This document shows positions 1-8,166 of a stretch of 38,787 nucleotides of DNA, one piece after another. The stretch is from the NCBI GenBank assembly GCA_903902515.1, contig CAIUVD010000137.1, positions 1-38,787 on the forward strand, read 5' to 3'. Position 1 is the stretch's first letter, and the number at the start of each line of letters is the position of its first letter. A program made the translations under genes and the position numbers. Source of the DNA: an uncultured Planctomycetota bacterium (GTDB taxonomy: Bacteria > Planctomycetota > UBA11346). Under the pieces are notes generated by a model that was given only the letters and a program-made list of their open reading frames with translations, searched no databases and was not told where the DNA came from.

Positions 1-70
1 CGGCTCGCCCATGGTTTTCATGGGTGGCAACGGCATTCAGCATTTTGAGTTACAGCCCATGGGCGAGCCG
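1..70. repeat. Intergenic inverted repeat, 14-bp perfect arms
   Basis: Bases 1-14 (CGGCTCGCCCATGG) are the exact reverse complement of bases 57-70, separated by a 42-nt AT-richer spacer. The CCCATG core recurs at 71-76, just outside the right arm. The element lies beyond the 3' end of the SprT-like gene and holds no coding sequence. There is no T-tract, so it is not an obvious terminator. The layout resembles a dispersed palindromic (REP/MITE-like) element, but only one copy is in the window and its left edge coincides with the window edge, so its true extent is unknown. Confidence 0.6.
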
Positions 71-89
71 CCCATGCCACGTCGACGTA

Positions 90-743
90 TCAGGCCGACA
101 AAAATCGGTCGACGTGGGCTTTTTCCCAGGCCACGGCCTGCTCCCACTGGGGGAAACGGCGTTCCCAGGATTTGAACCGGGCACTGTGCGGGGTTTCCCC
201 GGGAATCGGCCGACAGGCTTGGGCGTGGTGGCAAATTTCGTGAAAAATCAGGAAATCGACCCACAGCCGGGCGACCCACGGCTGGTCGACCCGAGGATTG
301 ACCGAAATACGGGCACCCACGCGGTGAAAGGCGGCAAAACGGATGTGCCGCAGACGACCCGAGCGCTCCCGGGCCCAGCCGATGGGGATGATGGGCAGAT
401 GGCTAAACCAAGTGTCATGGATCCGGCGGTAGGTGGCCTGGAGATCGAGAGGGCCGTTCAGCGGCTCCAGCACCGGGGCGATGGTCGCTCGTTGGGTCTC
501 CTTCATGCTCACGAACACCTGGTCGATGGCGCTGCGCAGACGAGGACTGACGGTTCGACCTTGGATCCACAGGCGCAGGTCTTCAAGGGCGTCCGGGTGC
601 TGCAATAATTGATGATGCAACGAGATGCGAAGTCCCGTCCGGGGGGTTCCCCGGAGGCTCAACAGAGTCTTGGTGTTGTCGTTCAGCCGAATCTCGCTGG
701 CCCCGATACGGGTAGCCAAGGCCCGAAGGTCGAGGTCAGCCAT
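90..743 (-). CDS. SprT-like zinc metallopeptidase domain protein
   Basis: This 217-residue soluble protein carries the zinc-protease motif HEICH at residues 168-172 (HExxH: two zinc-binding His plus the catalytic Glu). A further His at 186, in PHSARFKSWERRFP, is a likely third ligand, as in the SprT/WLM-type peptidase fold. The N-terminal 100 residues are helical and charged and match no domain I can name. There is no signal peptide, so it should be cytoplasmic. Its ATG lies inside the 3' end of the upstream yggS gene (8-nt overlap, 736-743), so the two are co-transcribed and probably translationally coupled. SprT relatives act on DNA-protein crosslinks or as processing proteases, but the substrate here cannot be inferred. 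Confidence 0.75.
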   Translation of the reverse strand: MADLDLRALATRIGASEIRLNDNTKTLLSLRGTPRTGLRISLHHQLLQHPDALEDLRLWIQGRTVSPRLRSAIDQVFVSMKETQRATIAPVLEPLNGPLDLQATYRRIHDTWFSHLPIIPIGWARERSGRLRHIRFAAFHRVGARISVNPRVDQPWVARLWVDFLIFHEICHHAQACRPIPGETPHSARFKSWERRFPQWEQAVAWEKAHVDRFLSA

Positions 744-1416
744 GGTCTGGCATGGTGAACAGGCGGGTCCCGATGCGCAGGTCCGTGGCCCCTTCCGCGA
801 TGGCGATGGGGAAGTCCTGGGACATGCCCATGCTCAGACGGGTGAGACCTTCCCGCTGGGCGCACTCCCGCAGGCCGGCGAAACATCGGTGGAGGAGGGC
901 CTCGTCAGCCCCCTCCGGGGCCATGGTCATCAGGCCGACGAGGCGCAGGTGGGGCTGACGGCGGGCGAGGTCCGCGACCCCGGCCAGGGCTTCTGGGCTC
1001 AGTCCGGCCTTGGCGGCTTCGCCACTGGTGTTGACTTGGAGGAAGACCTCCAGGGTCTTGTCGAGGCCCGCGCAGACCTGCTCCAGGCGGAGGAGATGGT
1101 CGGGGTCGCACAGGCTGTGGAGGGCTACGGACAAGGGTGCCAGCTTGGCGAGTTGCCGCCCCTGAACCCGGCCGATGGCGTGGAAGCGCTGGCCGGGCTG
1201 GGCCTGGCCGACCATCTCGGCTTGGTGTTCCCAGCGATTTTCCCCCAGATCCAGGATCCCGGTCATGGCTAAGGCGGCCAGTACCTCGGGAGTCTGGGAC
1301 TTGGTGACGGCGATCAGGCGGACCGTGGCGGGATCGCGTCCGGCCTGGCGGCAGGCGGCGGCGATCTCCTGGCGGACGGCGGCCACCTGGTGGTGGATGA
1401 TGGCGGACAGGTCCAT
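736..1416 (-). CDS. yggS: YggS/PLPBP family pyridoxal-phosphate homeostasis protein
   Basis: This 226-residue single-domain alanine-racemase-fold protein binds PLP and helps buffer the free PLP pool; the family has no firmly established catalytic activity. The PLP lysine is K39 in AVTKS. Other family blocks are GENR (normally GEN plus a Tyr), [23 protein letters not shown] and the C-terminal [12 protein letters not shown], which binds phosphate. Length is normal. The start gives the standard N-terminus ([18 protein letters not shown]); an AGGAG lies 14 nt upstream, which is a long spacing. It diverges from clpP across 99 bp and overlaps the SprT-like gene downstream. Confidence 0.93.
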   Translation of the reverse strand: MDLSAIIHHQVAAVRQEIAAACRQAGRDPATVRLIAVTKSQTPEVLAALAMTGILDLGENRWEHQAEMVGQAQPGQRFHAIGRVQGRQLAKLAPLSVALHSLCDPDHLLRLEQVCAGLDKTLEVFLQVNTSGEAAKAGLSPEALAGVADLARRQPHLRLVGLMTMAPEGADEALLHRCFAGLRECAQREGLTRLSMGMSQDFPIAIAEGATDLRIGTRLFTMPDHG

Positions 1417-1469
1417 GGGGGCAGCATGCTCCTGGCCGGGTCACGTCGAGGGCGGCGGGCTTGGGCCGC

Positions 1470-1510
1470 TTGCCCCCCTCCCTCGGGTTCTGATAGTCAG
1501 CCCCCGAGGA
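1470..1510 (+). promoter_or_regulatory. Candidate clpP promoter and ribosome binding site
   Basis: TTGCCC at 1470-1475 and GATAGT at 1492-1497 are separated by 16 bp, an acceptable sigma-70-like pair. A GAGGA Shine-Dalgarno at 1506-1510 sits 5 nt before the clpP ATG at 1516. Reading frame continues upstream of 1516, but the RBS and the standard ClpP N-terminus fix the start there. The hexamers are only moderate matches. Confidence 0.4.
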
Positions 1511-1515
1511 TCCCC

Positions 1516-2112
1516 ATGCCCATTCCCTACGTCATCGAGAAAGATTCCCGCGGCGAGCGCAGCTATGACATCTATAGCCGCCTGCTGAAGGATCGGATCA
1601 TCTTCCTGGGCGAGCCCATCGATGATTTCGTCTCGAACGTGATCGTTGCCCAGTTGCTGTTCCTGCAGAGCCAGAAGCGCGATGCGGACATCACCCTCTA
1701 CATCAATAGCCCCGGTGGCTCGGTGTCGGCGGGTTTCGCCATTTACGACACGATGCAGTACCTGACCTGCGATGTGGCCACGGTGTGTGTCGGCCAGGCC
1801 GCCAGCATGGGGGCGTTCCTCCTTGCGGCCGGCACCAAGGGCAAGCGATTCGCCCTGCCCCACAGCCGGATCATGATCCACCAGCCCATGGGTGGCACCC
1901 AGGGCCAGGCCTCGGACATCGAAATCCAGGCCAAGGAACTCCTGCGCCTTAAGAAGGAGCTGAACCGGATTCTGGCCCTGAACAGCGGTCAGACTCCGGA
2001 AAAGCTGAGCCGCGACAGCGAGCGCGACTACTATATGTCCGCCGAGGAAGCCCAGGCCTATGGCCTGATCGACCGCGTCGTGACCAAGCCCGCCGCCCAG
2101 GCCGCCCACTAA
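1516..2112 (+). CDS. clpP: ATP-dependent Clp protease proteolytic subunit
   Basis: ClpP forms the 14-mer serine-protease chamber that degrades proteins unfolded by ClpX. The 198-residue product has the complete catalytic triad: S97 in GQAASMGA, H122 in MIHQP and D171 in [11 protein letters not shown]. The oxyanion and substrate strand [11 protein letters not shown] is at 64-74, and the handle region [16 protein letters not shown] is at 126-141. The start at 1516 gives the usual short N-terminus (MPIPYVIEK) after a GAGGA box. clpX follows 33 nt downstream, so the two subunits are made from one transcript. Confidence 0.97.
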   Translation: MPIPYVIEKDSRGERSYDIYSRLLKDRIIFLGEPIDDFVSNVIVAQLLFLQSQKRDADITLYINSPGGSVSAGFAIYDTMQYLTCDVATVCVGQAASMGAFLLAAGTKGKRFALPHSRIMIHQPMGGTQGQASDIEIQAKELLRLKKELNRILALNSGQTPEKLSRDSERDYYMSAEEAQAYGLIDRVVTKPAAQAAH

Positions 2113-2145
2113 TTTCCACCGTTATTTGAGAATCGACCCCCTGTC

Positions 2146-3411
2146 ATGGCCAAGAACAAGCGCGAGAACGATGAAGATAGCTGCAGTTTCTGCAGCCGCA
2201 CGGCCAGCCAGGTCCAGCGCCTGATCGCCGGGCCGCCGGGGGTCAATATCTGCAATGAATGCGTGGATGTCTGCGGGACCCTGATCAAGCAGTCGCCTTC
2301 CGAGGCCAAGGCTAAGACCAAGGCTCCGCGCCTAGCCAACATGACCCCGATCGAGATCAAGGGTCACCTCGATCAGTACATCATCGGCCAGGATAAGGCG
2401 AAGCGGACCATCGCCGTTGCGGTCCACAACCACTACAAACGCCTGCGCCACCAGCAGACGGCCGGGGCCAATTCCATCGAGTTGGAGAAATCCAACATCC
2501 TGATGCTCGGCCCCACGGGCTGCGGCAAGACGGCGATCGCCCGCTGCCTGGCCAAGCTTCTCAATGTGCCCTTCGCCATTGGCGATGCGACCACGTTGAC
2601 CGAGGCCGGCTACGTCGGTGAAGACGTCGAAAACCTGATCGTCCGCCTGCTTCAGAACGCCGATTACGACGTTGAGCGGGCTCAGACGGGCATCATCTAC
2701 GTCGATGAAATCGACAAAATCGCCCGGTCCTCGGGTAATGTCTCGATCACCCGCGATGTGTCCGGCGAAGGCGTCCAGCAGGCCCTCCTGAAGCTGGTCG
2801 AGGGCACCGTCGCCAACGTGCCCCCGGGCGGTGGCCGCAAGCACCCCGAGCAAAAATACATTCAGGTCGACACCCAGAACATCCTGTTCATTTGTGGTGG
2901 CGCCTTCTCGGGCCTGCCAGAGATCATTGCCCGCCGCCTCGGCAACAAGGTGGTCGGCTTCGAGCTGGAGAACGAGGTCACCCTCGACGATGCCGTCGAG
3001 GAGAACGAACGTCTGCTCGCCAACTGCACCCCGGAAGACCTGGTGGAGTTCGGCATGATCCCCGAATTCATCGGTCGTCTGCCGGTGGCCGTGGCCCTGA
3101 GCCCCCTGTCGGTCGACGCGCTGATGAACATCCTGACCCAACCCAAGAACGCCCTGGTCAAACAATATCAGACGCTGTTCCAGATGGAGGGCGCGGAACT
3201 GTCCTTCACCGACGACGCCCTGGCGGCCATCGCCAAGAAGGCCGGCGAGCGCAAGACGGGTGCCCGGGCCCTGCGGGCGATCATGGAAGAGGTCATGCTC
3301 GACTCGATGTTCGACCTGCCCCAGCGCGTGAAGACCCAGAAGGAATTCGTGGTCACTGCTGATGTCGTGGCTGGGAAGGTCCGCATCGGTGAGGAGCGGG
3401 CGACGGCCTGA
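2146..3411 (+). CDS. clpX: ATP-dependent Clp protease ATP-binding subunit ClpX
   Basis: ClpX is the AAA+ unfoldase that recognises tagged substrates and threads them into ClpP. The 421-residue product has the N-terminal zinc-binding domain (C13/C16/C36/C39), Walker A GPTGCGKT at 122-129, the GYVGED pore loop at 155-160, Walker B IIYVDE at 183-188, the RKH pore loop at 231-233, and a C-terminal GARALR sensor-2 arginine. The ClpP-docking loop tripeptide reads VGF at about 270-272 where IGF or LGF is typical, a conservative change. The stop overlaps the ATG of the next small gene (TGATG). Confidence 0.98.
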   Translation: MAKNKRENDEDSCSFCSRTASQVQRLIAGPPGVNICNECVDVCGTLIKQSPSEAKAKTKAPRLANMTPIEIKGHLDQYIIGQDKAKRTIAVAVHNHYKRLRHQQTAGANSIELEKSNILMLGPTGCGKTAIARCLAKLLNVPFAIGDATTLTEAGYVGEDVENLIVRLLQNADYDVERAQTGIIYVDEIDKIARSSGNVSITRDVSGEGVQQALLKLVEGTVANVPPGGGRKHPEQKYIQVDTQNILFICGGAFSGLPEIIARRLGNKVVGFELENEVTLDDAVEENERLLANCTPEDLVEFGMIPEFIGRLPVAVALSPLSVDALMNILTQPKNALVKQYQTLFQMEGAELSFTDDALAAIAKKAGERKTGARALRAIMEEVMLDSMFDLPQRVKTQKEFVVTADVVAGKVRIGEERATA

Positions 3412-3584
3412 TGTTTACCGCCCGGGTGCTGGCCACCACCGTGGTGTGGGGAGTCGCTATGGTGGTGGCCTACTGCGCCTTCAACACCATGGGTTCCACC
3501 TCGCCGTGGGCGGTGGTAGCGGTGCTGGGCCTGGTGTTCTGGGCCGTGTCGGAGTCCATGCGGCGAATTTGGGCGATGCCCTGA
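3411..3584 (+). CDS. Small two-helix membrane protein, unknown function
   Basis: The 57-residue frame opens on the last base of the clpX stop (TGATG) and ends immediately before the next gene. Its product has two hydrophobic stretches, about residues 6-24 (VLATTVVWGVAMVVAYCAF) and 33-48, and a short basic tail ending RRIWAMP. There is no recognisable domain. Tight packing between clpX and the next gene, with 1-nt and 0-nt junctions, argues that it is real and co-translated. A link to Clp proteolysis would be speculation. Confidence 0.6.
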   Translation: MFTARVLATTVVWGVAMVVAYCAFNTMGSTSPWAVVAVLGLVFWAVSESMRRIWAMP

Positions 3585-4151
3585 GTGGCTCCGGCATCCC
3601 ACCTGTTGATTGGTTGGCTCACGGCGGAAGCGGATCCCACCCGCTCCCGCCGTGATCGTTTCTGGATCGCCCTTGCGGGCGTCCTTCCGGATTTGGATGG
3701 GATAGGTGTGGTGGCGGGTCTGCTGTGCGGATCTTGGGAATTGGCCCAACGCTGGTATGGCGAATGGCACCACGCCATTGGGCATAACCTCTTGGCGGCC
3801 TTGGCGATGGCGGGTGCCATCGGACTGTGGTGTCGATCCTGGCGGACGGCGGGACTGGCCCTGGTGAGCCTGCATATTCATCTCCTGGGGGACGTCATCG
3901 GCAGTCGGGGTCCGGACGGGTATCAATGGCCGATTCCGTACTTGGTCCCCTTCCATGACTGGCAATGGACCTGGGATGGACAGTGGGCCCTGAATGCTTG
4001 GCAAAACACCGTCATCACCCTGGCGGCCATCGTCGTGAGCATCATCCTCGCGGTGCGTCGGGGGCGGTGGGTAACGGAGGTGGTGTCCGCTCGGTTTGAT
4101 GCGGCGGTGGTGGCGGTGTTTCGCCGACGTCTGGCCCGTCGGCCCGGTTGA
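3585..4151 (+). CDS. YdjM-like membrane-bound metal-dependent hydrolase (DUF457 family)
   Basis: The 188-residue integral membrane protein has the polar signature of the YdjM/DUF457 family embedded in hydrophobic helices: SHLLIGW near the N-terminus (H6), LPDLDG (D36/D38), HHAIGHN (H62/H63/H67) and HIHLLGDVIGS (H97/H99/D103). These are the presumed metal ligands, resembling the phospholipase C/P1 nuclease fold. The substrate is unknown. The start is the GTG directly after the preceding TGA, which gives the family N-terminus with the conserved Ser-His. The C-terminal helix is followed by an Arg-rich cytoplasmic tail. It is co-directional with clpPX and the aminotransferase gene. Confidence 0.75.
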   Translation: MAPASHLLIGWLTAEADPTRSRRDRFWIALAGVLPDLDGIGVVAGLLCGSWELAQRWYGEWHHAIGHNLLAALAMAGAIGLWCRSWRTAGLALVSLHIHLLGDVIGSRGPDGYQWPIPYLVPFHDWQWTWDGQWALNAWQNTVITLAAIVVSIILAVRRGRWVTEVVSARFDAAVVAVFRRRLARRPG

Positions 4152-4183
4152 GTGTGGTGGGGGAAGGTCCACCATCCCCGCCC

Positions 4184-5338
4184 ATGAATCCCGCCCTGCG
4201 TGCCCTCAAGCCCTATCCCATGGCCCAATTACAGGCCCGGAAGGCGGCGTTGGTTGCCGCCGGGACCACCGTGTTCGATTTTGGCACCGGGGATCCCATC
4301 GAGCCGACTCCGGCGTTCATTCCCGAGGCCCTCAAGGCGGCGGTTCCAGCCGTCAGCCAATATCCCTCGGTGGCCGGGACGCCGGTCCTTCGGCAGGCCG
4401 TCGCCGGGTACCTCCAGCGTCGTTTCGCGGTGACCCTCGACCCGAAGACCCAGATCCTGCCTTCGGCGGGCAGCAAGGAGGCGATCTTCCATCTGGCCCT
4501 GGCCCACCTCGATCCCGGCACCGCCAAGGACACCGTGGTCTTCGGAACCCCGGGCTATCCCGTCTATGAAAGCGGGGCCCTGTTTGCGGGCGGGAAGGCC
4601 CAAGCCATCGTCCTGGAGCGTGCCCAAGGCTTTCGCTTAGACCTGGAACGTCTGCCTCGGGAAGTTCTGGAGCGAACCTCCATTGCCTGGTTCAACTATC
4701 CCCACAACCCCACGGGGGCCTGTGTGGATCTGGGGTATCTGGCGGCCCAGGTCGCCATCTGCCGGGCCCACGGCATCCTGATGGCCAGTGACGAGTGTTA
4801 CCAAGACCTGTGGTTCGGAAACGAGCCGCCGCCGCCCTCCGTTTTGCAGGTCACGGGGCCCGATGCCCGGGGCGTGCTGGCCTTTCATTCGTGCTCGAAG
4901 CGCAGCGGCATGACCGGCTATCGTTCGGGGTTCATTGCGGGCGATGCAGCACTGATTGCCGCGTACCGCAGTTGGCGCGTTCACTTCGGCGTGGGTAGTC
5001 CTGCCTTCATCGAAATGGGCGCCGCTGCCGCCTGGGCGGACGATGTCCATGCCGCCGAGCGGCGGACGATCTTTGCGGCCAAGTACGACCTGTTGGCGAA
5101 GGGGTTGCAGGCCAAGGGGATCGAGATTCTTCCCAGCCAGGCGGGCCTGTACCTGTGGGCCAAGGTTCCCGGGGACGGTCAGGCGGATGCCTATGCCGCC
5201 CGTTGCCTGGATGCGGGGATCGTGGTCAGCCCCGGGGGATTCTTCGGCGACGGTGGGGCCGGTTGGTTCCGTCTGGCCCTGGTGCCGTCCCTCGCCGATT
5301 GTCAGCGGGCCTTGGACCGCTGGCCGTCCACGACCTGA
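4184..5338 (+). CDS. dapC: PLP-dependent class I/II aminotransferase, succinyldiaminopimelate aminotransferase-like
   Basis: The 384-residue fold-type-I aminotransferase has PLP lysine K239 in SCSKRSGMTGYRSGF, the cofactor-binding NYPHNPTGA (N175), SDECY (D203, Y206), and a C-terminal WFRLAL arginine that binds the substrate carboxylate. The N-terminus MNPALRALKPYPMAQL and the SKRSGMTGYR block are typical of the DapC branch of lysine/diaminopimelate synthesis (N-succinyl-2-amino-6-ketopimelate to N-succinyl-LL-DAP). I chose ATG 4184 for that N-terminus, although the frame is open back to a TTG at 4148. The 3' end overlaps the convergent vapC by 37 nt. Another aminotransferase specificity cannot be excluded. 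Confidence 0.75.
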   Translation: MNPALRALKPYPMAQLQARKAALVAAGTTVFDFGTGDPIEPTPAFIPEALKAAVPAVSQYPSVAGTPVLRQAVAGYLQRRFAVTLDPKTQILPSAGSKEAIFHLALAHLDPGTAKDTVVFGTPGYPVYESGALFAGGKAQAIVLERAQGFRLDLERLPREVLERTSIAWFNYPHNPTGACVDLGYLAAQVAICRAHGILMASDECYQDLWFGNEPPPPSVLQVTGPDARGVLAFHSCSKRSGMTGYRSGFIAGDAALIAAYRSWRVHFGVGSPAFIEMGAAAAWADDVHAAERRTIFAAKYDLLAKGLQAKGIEILPSQAGLYLWAKVPGDGQADAYAARCLDAGIVVSPGGFFGDGGAGWFRLALVPSLADCQRALDRWPSTT

Positions 5339-5751
5339 CCCGGTTCCCAGCGGCGCATGCCGGCAATCAGACCGAAGTCGCTGGTGTAACTGATGATATC
5401 ATGGCTTCCGGCGGCCTGGGCCGCACTCGCGTGGAGGGCCGCCCGCACACCGAGTCGGGGGTATTTTCGCAGCAGAAGCACGCTGTCGTCGACCATGGCG
5501 CCCGTTAGGGCGATGGGGTGGGGAAACAGCGTTTGAAGGAGGGGAATCAGGGCCAGTCCCTGGCTTCGGGCCTGGTGCCAGGTGGCGGCGTGGAGGCATT
5601 CTACCAGGGTTTCGCTGCTGATTTGGGCCAGCACCTGGGCATCCGCAATGGCGGTCATCAAGGCGGCGCAGGTGCCGTGTTCGGGATGTTCCGGGGGGCC
5701 TGCGGCCACCAGGATAACCGATGTATCCAAGTAATAGCGGGGCGGCGTCAT
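5302..5751 (-). CDS. PIN-domain protein, VapC-like toxin (locus 1)
   Basis: The 149-residue PIN-fold protein is expected to act as a Mg-dependent RNase toxin held in check by the upstream antitoxin. The N-terminal YYLDTSVI supplies D9, LVECLH supplies E51, and SYTSDF supplies D125. The usual third acidic position, Asp in the RDALH-type motif, reads RAALHAS, with Ala at about 104, so the metal site may be incomplete. The start codon overlaps the antitoxin stop (ATGA at 5748-5751), the standard antitoxin-first arrangement. The last 37 nt overlap the aminotransferase gene on the other strand. Confidence 0.75.
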   Translation of the reverse strand: MTPPRYYLDTSVILVAAGPPEHPEHGTCAALMTAIADAQVLAQISSETLVECLHAATWHQARSQGLALIPLLQTLFPHPIALTGAMVDDSVLLLRKYPRLGVRAALHASAAQAAGSHDIISYTSDFGLIAGMRRWEPGQVVDGQRSKAR

Positions 5752-5990
5752 GGCTGGAGGGTGCCGTGGGCGGCCGTGATGGTGGTGTCGGGGTCCAGGA
5801 TCGATGGCAGGCCGATGGTCCCGAGTTGCCGGGCGGCTTCCCGTCGGGGTTCGGGTCCTTGGAGGTAACGTTCCCGGGCCGCTCGGCGTACGAGATCGCC
5901 AACGCCCACGGACTGTCCGGCGGCGATGGCCTCAAGTTGTTGGTATTCAGCCGGTTCCATCAGAACCTGAACGCGCTTAGTCAGGGCCAT
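5748..5990 (-). CDS. VapB-like ribbon-helix-helix antitoxin (locus 1)
   Basis: The 80-residue product begins MALTKRVQVLMEPAEYQQLE, the basic beta-strand and helix pattern of a ribbon-helix-helix DNA-binding antitoxin, followed by a second helix with VGVGDLVRRAARERYL. The C-terminal half (DPDTTITAAHGTLQP) is the likely toxin-binding tail. An in-frame ATG at 6008 would add six residues. I prefer ATG 5990 because it gives the family N-terminus and sits 7 nt downstream of a -10-like CATACT. It precedes and overlaps vapC by 4 nt. It probably represses its own promoter. Confidence 0.7.
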   Translation of the reverse strand: MALTKRVQVLMEPAEYQQLEAIAAGQSVGVGDLVRRAARERYLQGPEPRREAARQLGTIGLPSILDPDTTITAAHGTLQP

Positions 5991-6024
5991 ACACAGCAGT
6001 ATGTGCATATGGATTATTGTGCAA
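5991..6024 (-). promoter_or_regulatory. Candidate leaderless promoter of vapBC locus 1
   Basis: On the minus strand TTGCAC (6019-6024) is followed after 15 bp by CATACT (5998-6003), then 7 nt to ATG 5990, with no Shine-Dalgarno between. The spacer contains CCATATG (6006-6012, minus strand). The same arrangement is seen at vapBC locus 2 in this window, and that is the main support. The -35 touches the edge of the long hairpin at 6020-6067. Confidence 0.4.
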
Positions 6025-6067
6025 TTCCACCACCATCACATATGGATGTGATGGTGGTGGAATTGCA
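6020..6067. repeat. Perfect hairpin, 22-bp arms, 4-nt loop
   Basis: Bases 6020-6041 are the exact reverse complement of 6046-6067 around the loop ATGG (6042-6045). There is no adjacent T-tract on either strand, so it is not a standard terminator. It lies between the divergent vapB (start 5990) and EboD-like (start 6245) genes. CATATGGAT occurs at 6006-6014 and again at 6039-6047, 33 bp apart, the second copy spanning the hairpin tip. It could be an operator/attenuator, a cruciform, or a small mobile palindrome. Confidence 0.9.
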
Positions 6068-6244
6068 GCCATGACCCAGGATATCTTCGACGTTTGTGGT
6101 CGGGGATGGGTTCCGGGGTAGGTCAGCATCCCTCCTGGCCCGGCGAGGCCTGTCGAGGCCATCGACACCACCGTGGGTCGGTGGGCACGACATGGTCAGA
6201 TTCCTGGGCTGGCGTGGCTTCTCAACGGACCACGATGGAAATCC

Positions 6245-7435
6245 ATGGCCCCCCTCCGGTGTCAATTCCAGGTCGGTTATGAGGTGCCGGTGCACTTCAC
6301 CCGGGGTGCATTTGCCCGGTCGTCGACGATCTTGGAGCAGGTGTTGACCTCGACTCCGGGTCGAGTGGTGCGGGTGCTGATCTACGTCGATGACCGGGTG
6401 TTGGCGACCCACCCCCAGCTGGAGGCCAGCATCGCTACCTGGTTTGCCGATCGTCAGGGCGTGCTGCTGGCAGCCCCGGTCCAGGCGGTGACCGGGGGTG
6501 AAGCCGCCAAGGCGGATTGGACCATTGTCGAGCGCATCGGCCGCACCTGCGCCGAGCTCGGCATCGACCGCCACAGTTACATCCTGATGATCGGCGGTGG
6601 GGCGGTGCTGGATGCCGTGGGGTTTGCCGCGTCGCTGGTACATCGAGGGATCCGGCAGATCCGTTTGCCGACGACCACCCTCGGCCAAGCTGATGCGGGG
6701 CTGGGCGTGAAAAACGCCATCAACGCCTTCGGCAACAAGAACTTCCTGGGAACTTTCACTCCTCCCTGGGCGATCATCAACGACGCTGATTTCCTGGAGG
6801 CCCTGGATGATCGTTCGTGGCGCTGCGGCATCGCCGAAGCGGTCAAGGTTGCGGCCATCAAGGACGTCGCCTTCCTAACGCGCCTCGCAGTGCTGACTCC
6901 GGCCCTGGCCCGGCGGGATGGAGAGGCCATGACCGAGGTCATCCGGGCTTCGGCCACCCTGCACCTGGGCCACATTGCCGGGAGCGGCGACCCCTTTGAG
7001 CAGGGCAGCAGCCGCCCCTTGGATTTTGGCCACTGGTCCGCCCACCGGCTGGAGGTCCAAAGTGGCCATCGGCTGCTCCACGGCGAGGCGGTGGCCATCG
7101 GTGTGGCTCTGGATACCTGTTATGCCGTCGAGATCGGGCGCCTGACCATGGCCGAGGCCGAGGTCATTCTCGGGATCCTGGCCGGCGTTGGCTTTCACCT
7201 CGACGACCCGGAACTGGCAACGCGAGATGCACATGGCGGTCGTGCGGTACTGACGGGCCTGGAACAGTTCCGGGAACATTTGGGCGGCGTGCTGACCCTG
7301 GCCATGCCCGCAGGATTGGGCCACCAGGAAGACCTGACGACCTTCGAAAACGACCTCTTTGAAGCGGCCCTTGCGCGTCTGCAACGTTGGAACCGTCTAT
7401 TTATCGCTTCCTCGGTGGCCTCCGCGCGCGTATAA
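6245..7435 (+). CDS. eboD: 3-dehydroquinate synthase family protein, EboD-like
   Basis: The 396-residue sugar-phosphate-cyclase-fold protein has the NAD-binding GGGAVLD (117-123), PTTTLGQADAGLGVKN (142-157), GIAEAVKVAAIKD (E198, K201) and a C-terminal zinc-binding segment with DFGHWSAHRLE and LLHGEAVAIG. The blocks INAFGNKNFLGTF and LDFGHWSAH fit the EboD branch better than housekeeping AroB. In other bacteria EboD belongs to the ebo metabolite-export cluster, but no other ebo gene is present here, so the symbol is tentative. ATG 6245 was chosen for the beta-strand start typical of the fold. The final 20 residues are an unfamiliar tail. The 177 bp upstream of 6245, after the hairpin, show no gene. 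Confidence 0.7.
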   Translation: MAPLRCQFQVGYEVPVHFTRGAFARSSTILEQVLTSTPGRVVRVLIYVDDRVLATHPQLEASIATWFADRQGVLLAAPVQAVTGGEAAKADWTIVERIGRTCAELGIDRHSYILMIGGGAVLDAVGFAASLVHRGIRQIRLPTTTLGQADAGLGVKNAINAFGNKNFLGTFTPPWAIINDADFLEALDDRSWRCGIAEAVKVAAIKDVAFLTRLAVLTPALARRDGEAMTEVIRASATLHLGHIAGSGDPFEQGSSRPLDFGHWSAHRLEVQSGHRLLHGEAVAIGVALDTCYAVEIGRLTMAEAEVILGILAGVGFHLDDPELATRDAHGGRAVLTGLEQFREHLGGVLTLAMPAGLGHQEDLTTFENDLFEAALARLQRWNRLFIASSVASARV

Positions 7436-7458
7436 CTCCAGCGTCCCTGGAGGCGATT

Positions 7459-8154
7459 ATGCGTATTTCCCAATATGCTCAGCAATCGGTGCAGGCCCTA
7501 GGTCTCTCAAAGTCCAGCGGCAGTGATACCAGCAGCCGCACCTCCCAGGCAACCAGCGCCGTTCAGCTCCGTCTTTCGGAAACCGGCAAGACCCTGTCCA
7601 AGGCCGCTGTTGCCAAGGAAGACATCGCCCGCGTGGATGCCGGACTGGTCAAACTCCAGAAGGCCATCGCCAAGGCCCAGACCAAGGACCTGACCGCCGA
7701 GGACCTGAGCAAGGCCCAGGCGGAATTTGTCCGGGCCCGGACGGACGTCGCCAGCGCCGCCGAAACCCAGGCCGCCAACCTCAAGGATGCGCCGCCGGAA
7801 GTCCGTCGGGCCGGGGCCATCAGCCCCAAGGATCTGGGGACCAAGGCTTCGGCTTCCATCGCCTCGGTGAAAGACCTTGAAAAGATTGACCTCAGCACCG
7901 CCTCGCCGGAGCAACTCGCCGAGGCCGCCAAGGTCGTTCAGTCCGCCCGGGATCAGGTGACCCAGCGTCAGGCCGTGGCCACCCGGCCGGTGGAAGCCCT
8001 GACCCGCAAGGTCACGGTATTGGAAAACACCGTTGCCACCCTGGGCGGAGAGACCTCCAAGGCCCAGAAGCGGCAACTCGACGCCCTCCAGTTCCTGCAA
8101 AATGCCGCGGCTACCCAGACCCCCTTGTCCACCGGCGTCAACCTCTTTGCGTGA
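7459..8154 (+). CDS. Alanine/lysine-rich helical protein, unknown function
   Basis: The 231-residue product has no family I recognise. It starts MRISQYAQQSVQALGL, has a Ser/Thr-rich stretch (about 20-40), then long Ala/Lys/Gln-rich amphipathic helices predicted to form coiled coils (about 42-125 and 150-215), and ends PLSTGVNLFA. There is no signal peptide or membrane segment. Start ATG 7459 follows a good TGGAGG at 7448-7453. The next gene starts 12 nt downstream behind its own GGGAGG. The helical composition and the YjfB-like neighbour loosely suggest an axial or structural motility-associated protein. That is inference only. Confidence 0.65.
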   Translation: MRISQYAQQSVQALGLSKSSGSDTSSRTSQATSAVQLRLSETGKTLSKAAVAKEDIARVDAGLVKLQKAIAKAQTKDLTAEDLSKAQAEFVRARTDVASAAETQAANLKDAPPEVRRAGAISPKDLGTKASASIASVKDLEKIDLSTASPEQLAEAAKVVQSARDQVTQRQAVATRPVEALTRKVTVLENTVATLGGETSKAQKRQLDALQFLQNAAATQTPLSTGVNLFA

Positions 8155-8166
8155 TCGGGAGGCCCC

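Noticed and set aside
1390-1515. N-terminal extension of ClpP by 42 residues
   Set aside because: Composition (Pro/Arg/Gly-rich) is non-coding in character and it overlaps the clpP promoter and yggS start. The GAGGA box and family length put the start at 1516.
2332-3165. Long open frame antisense to clpX
   Set aside because: A high-GC shadow frame of a certain gene with no domain and biased composition. The same applies to the long antisense frames opposite dacB, rsbU, gap, metF and the transporter.
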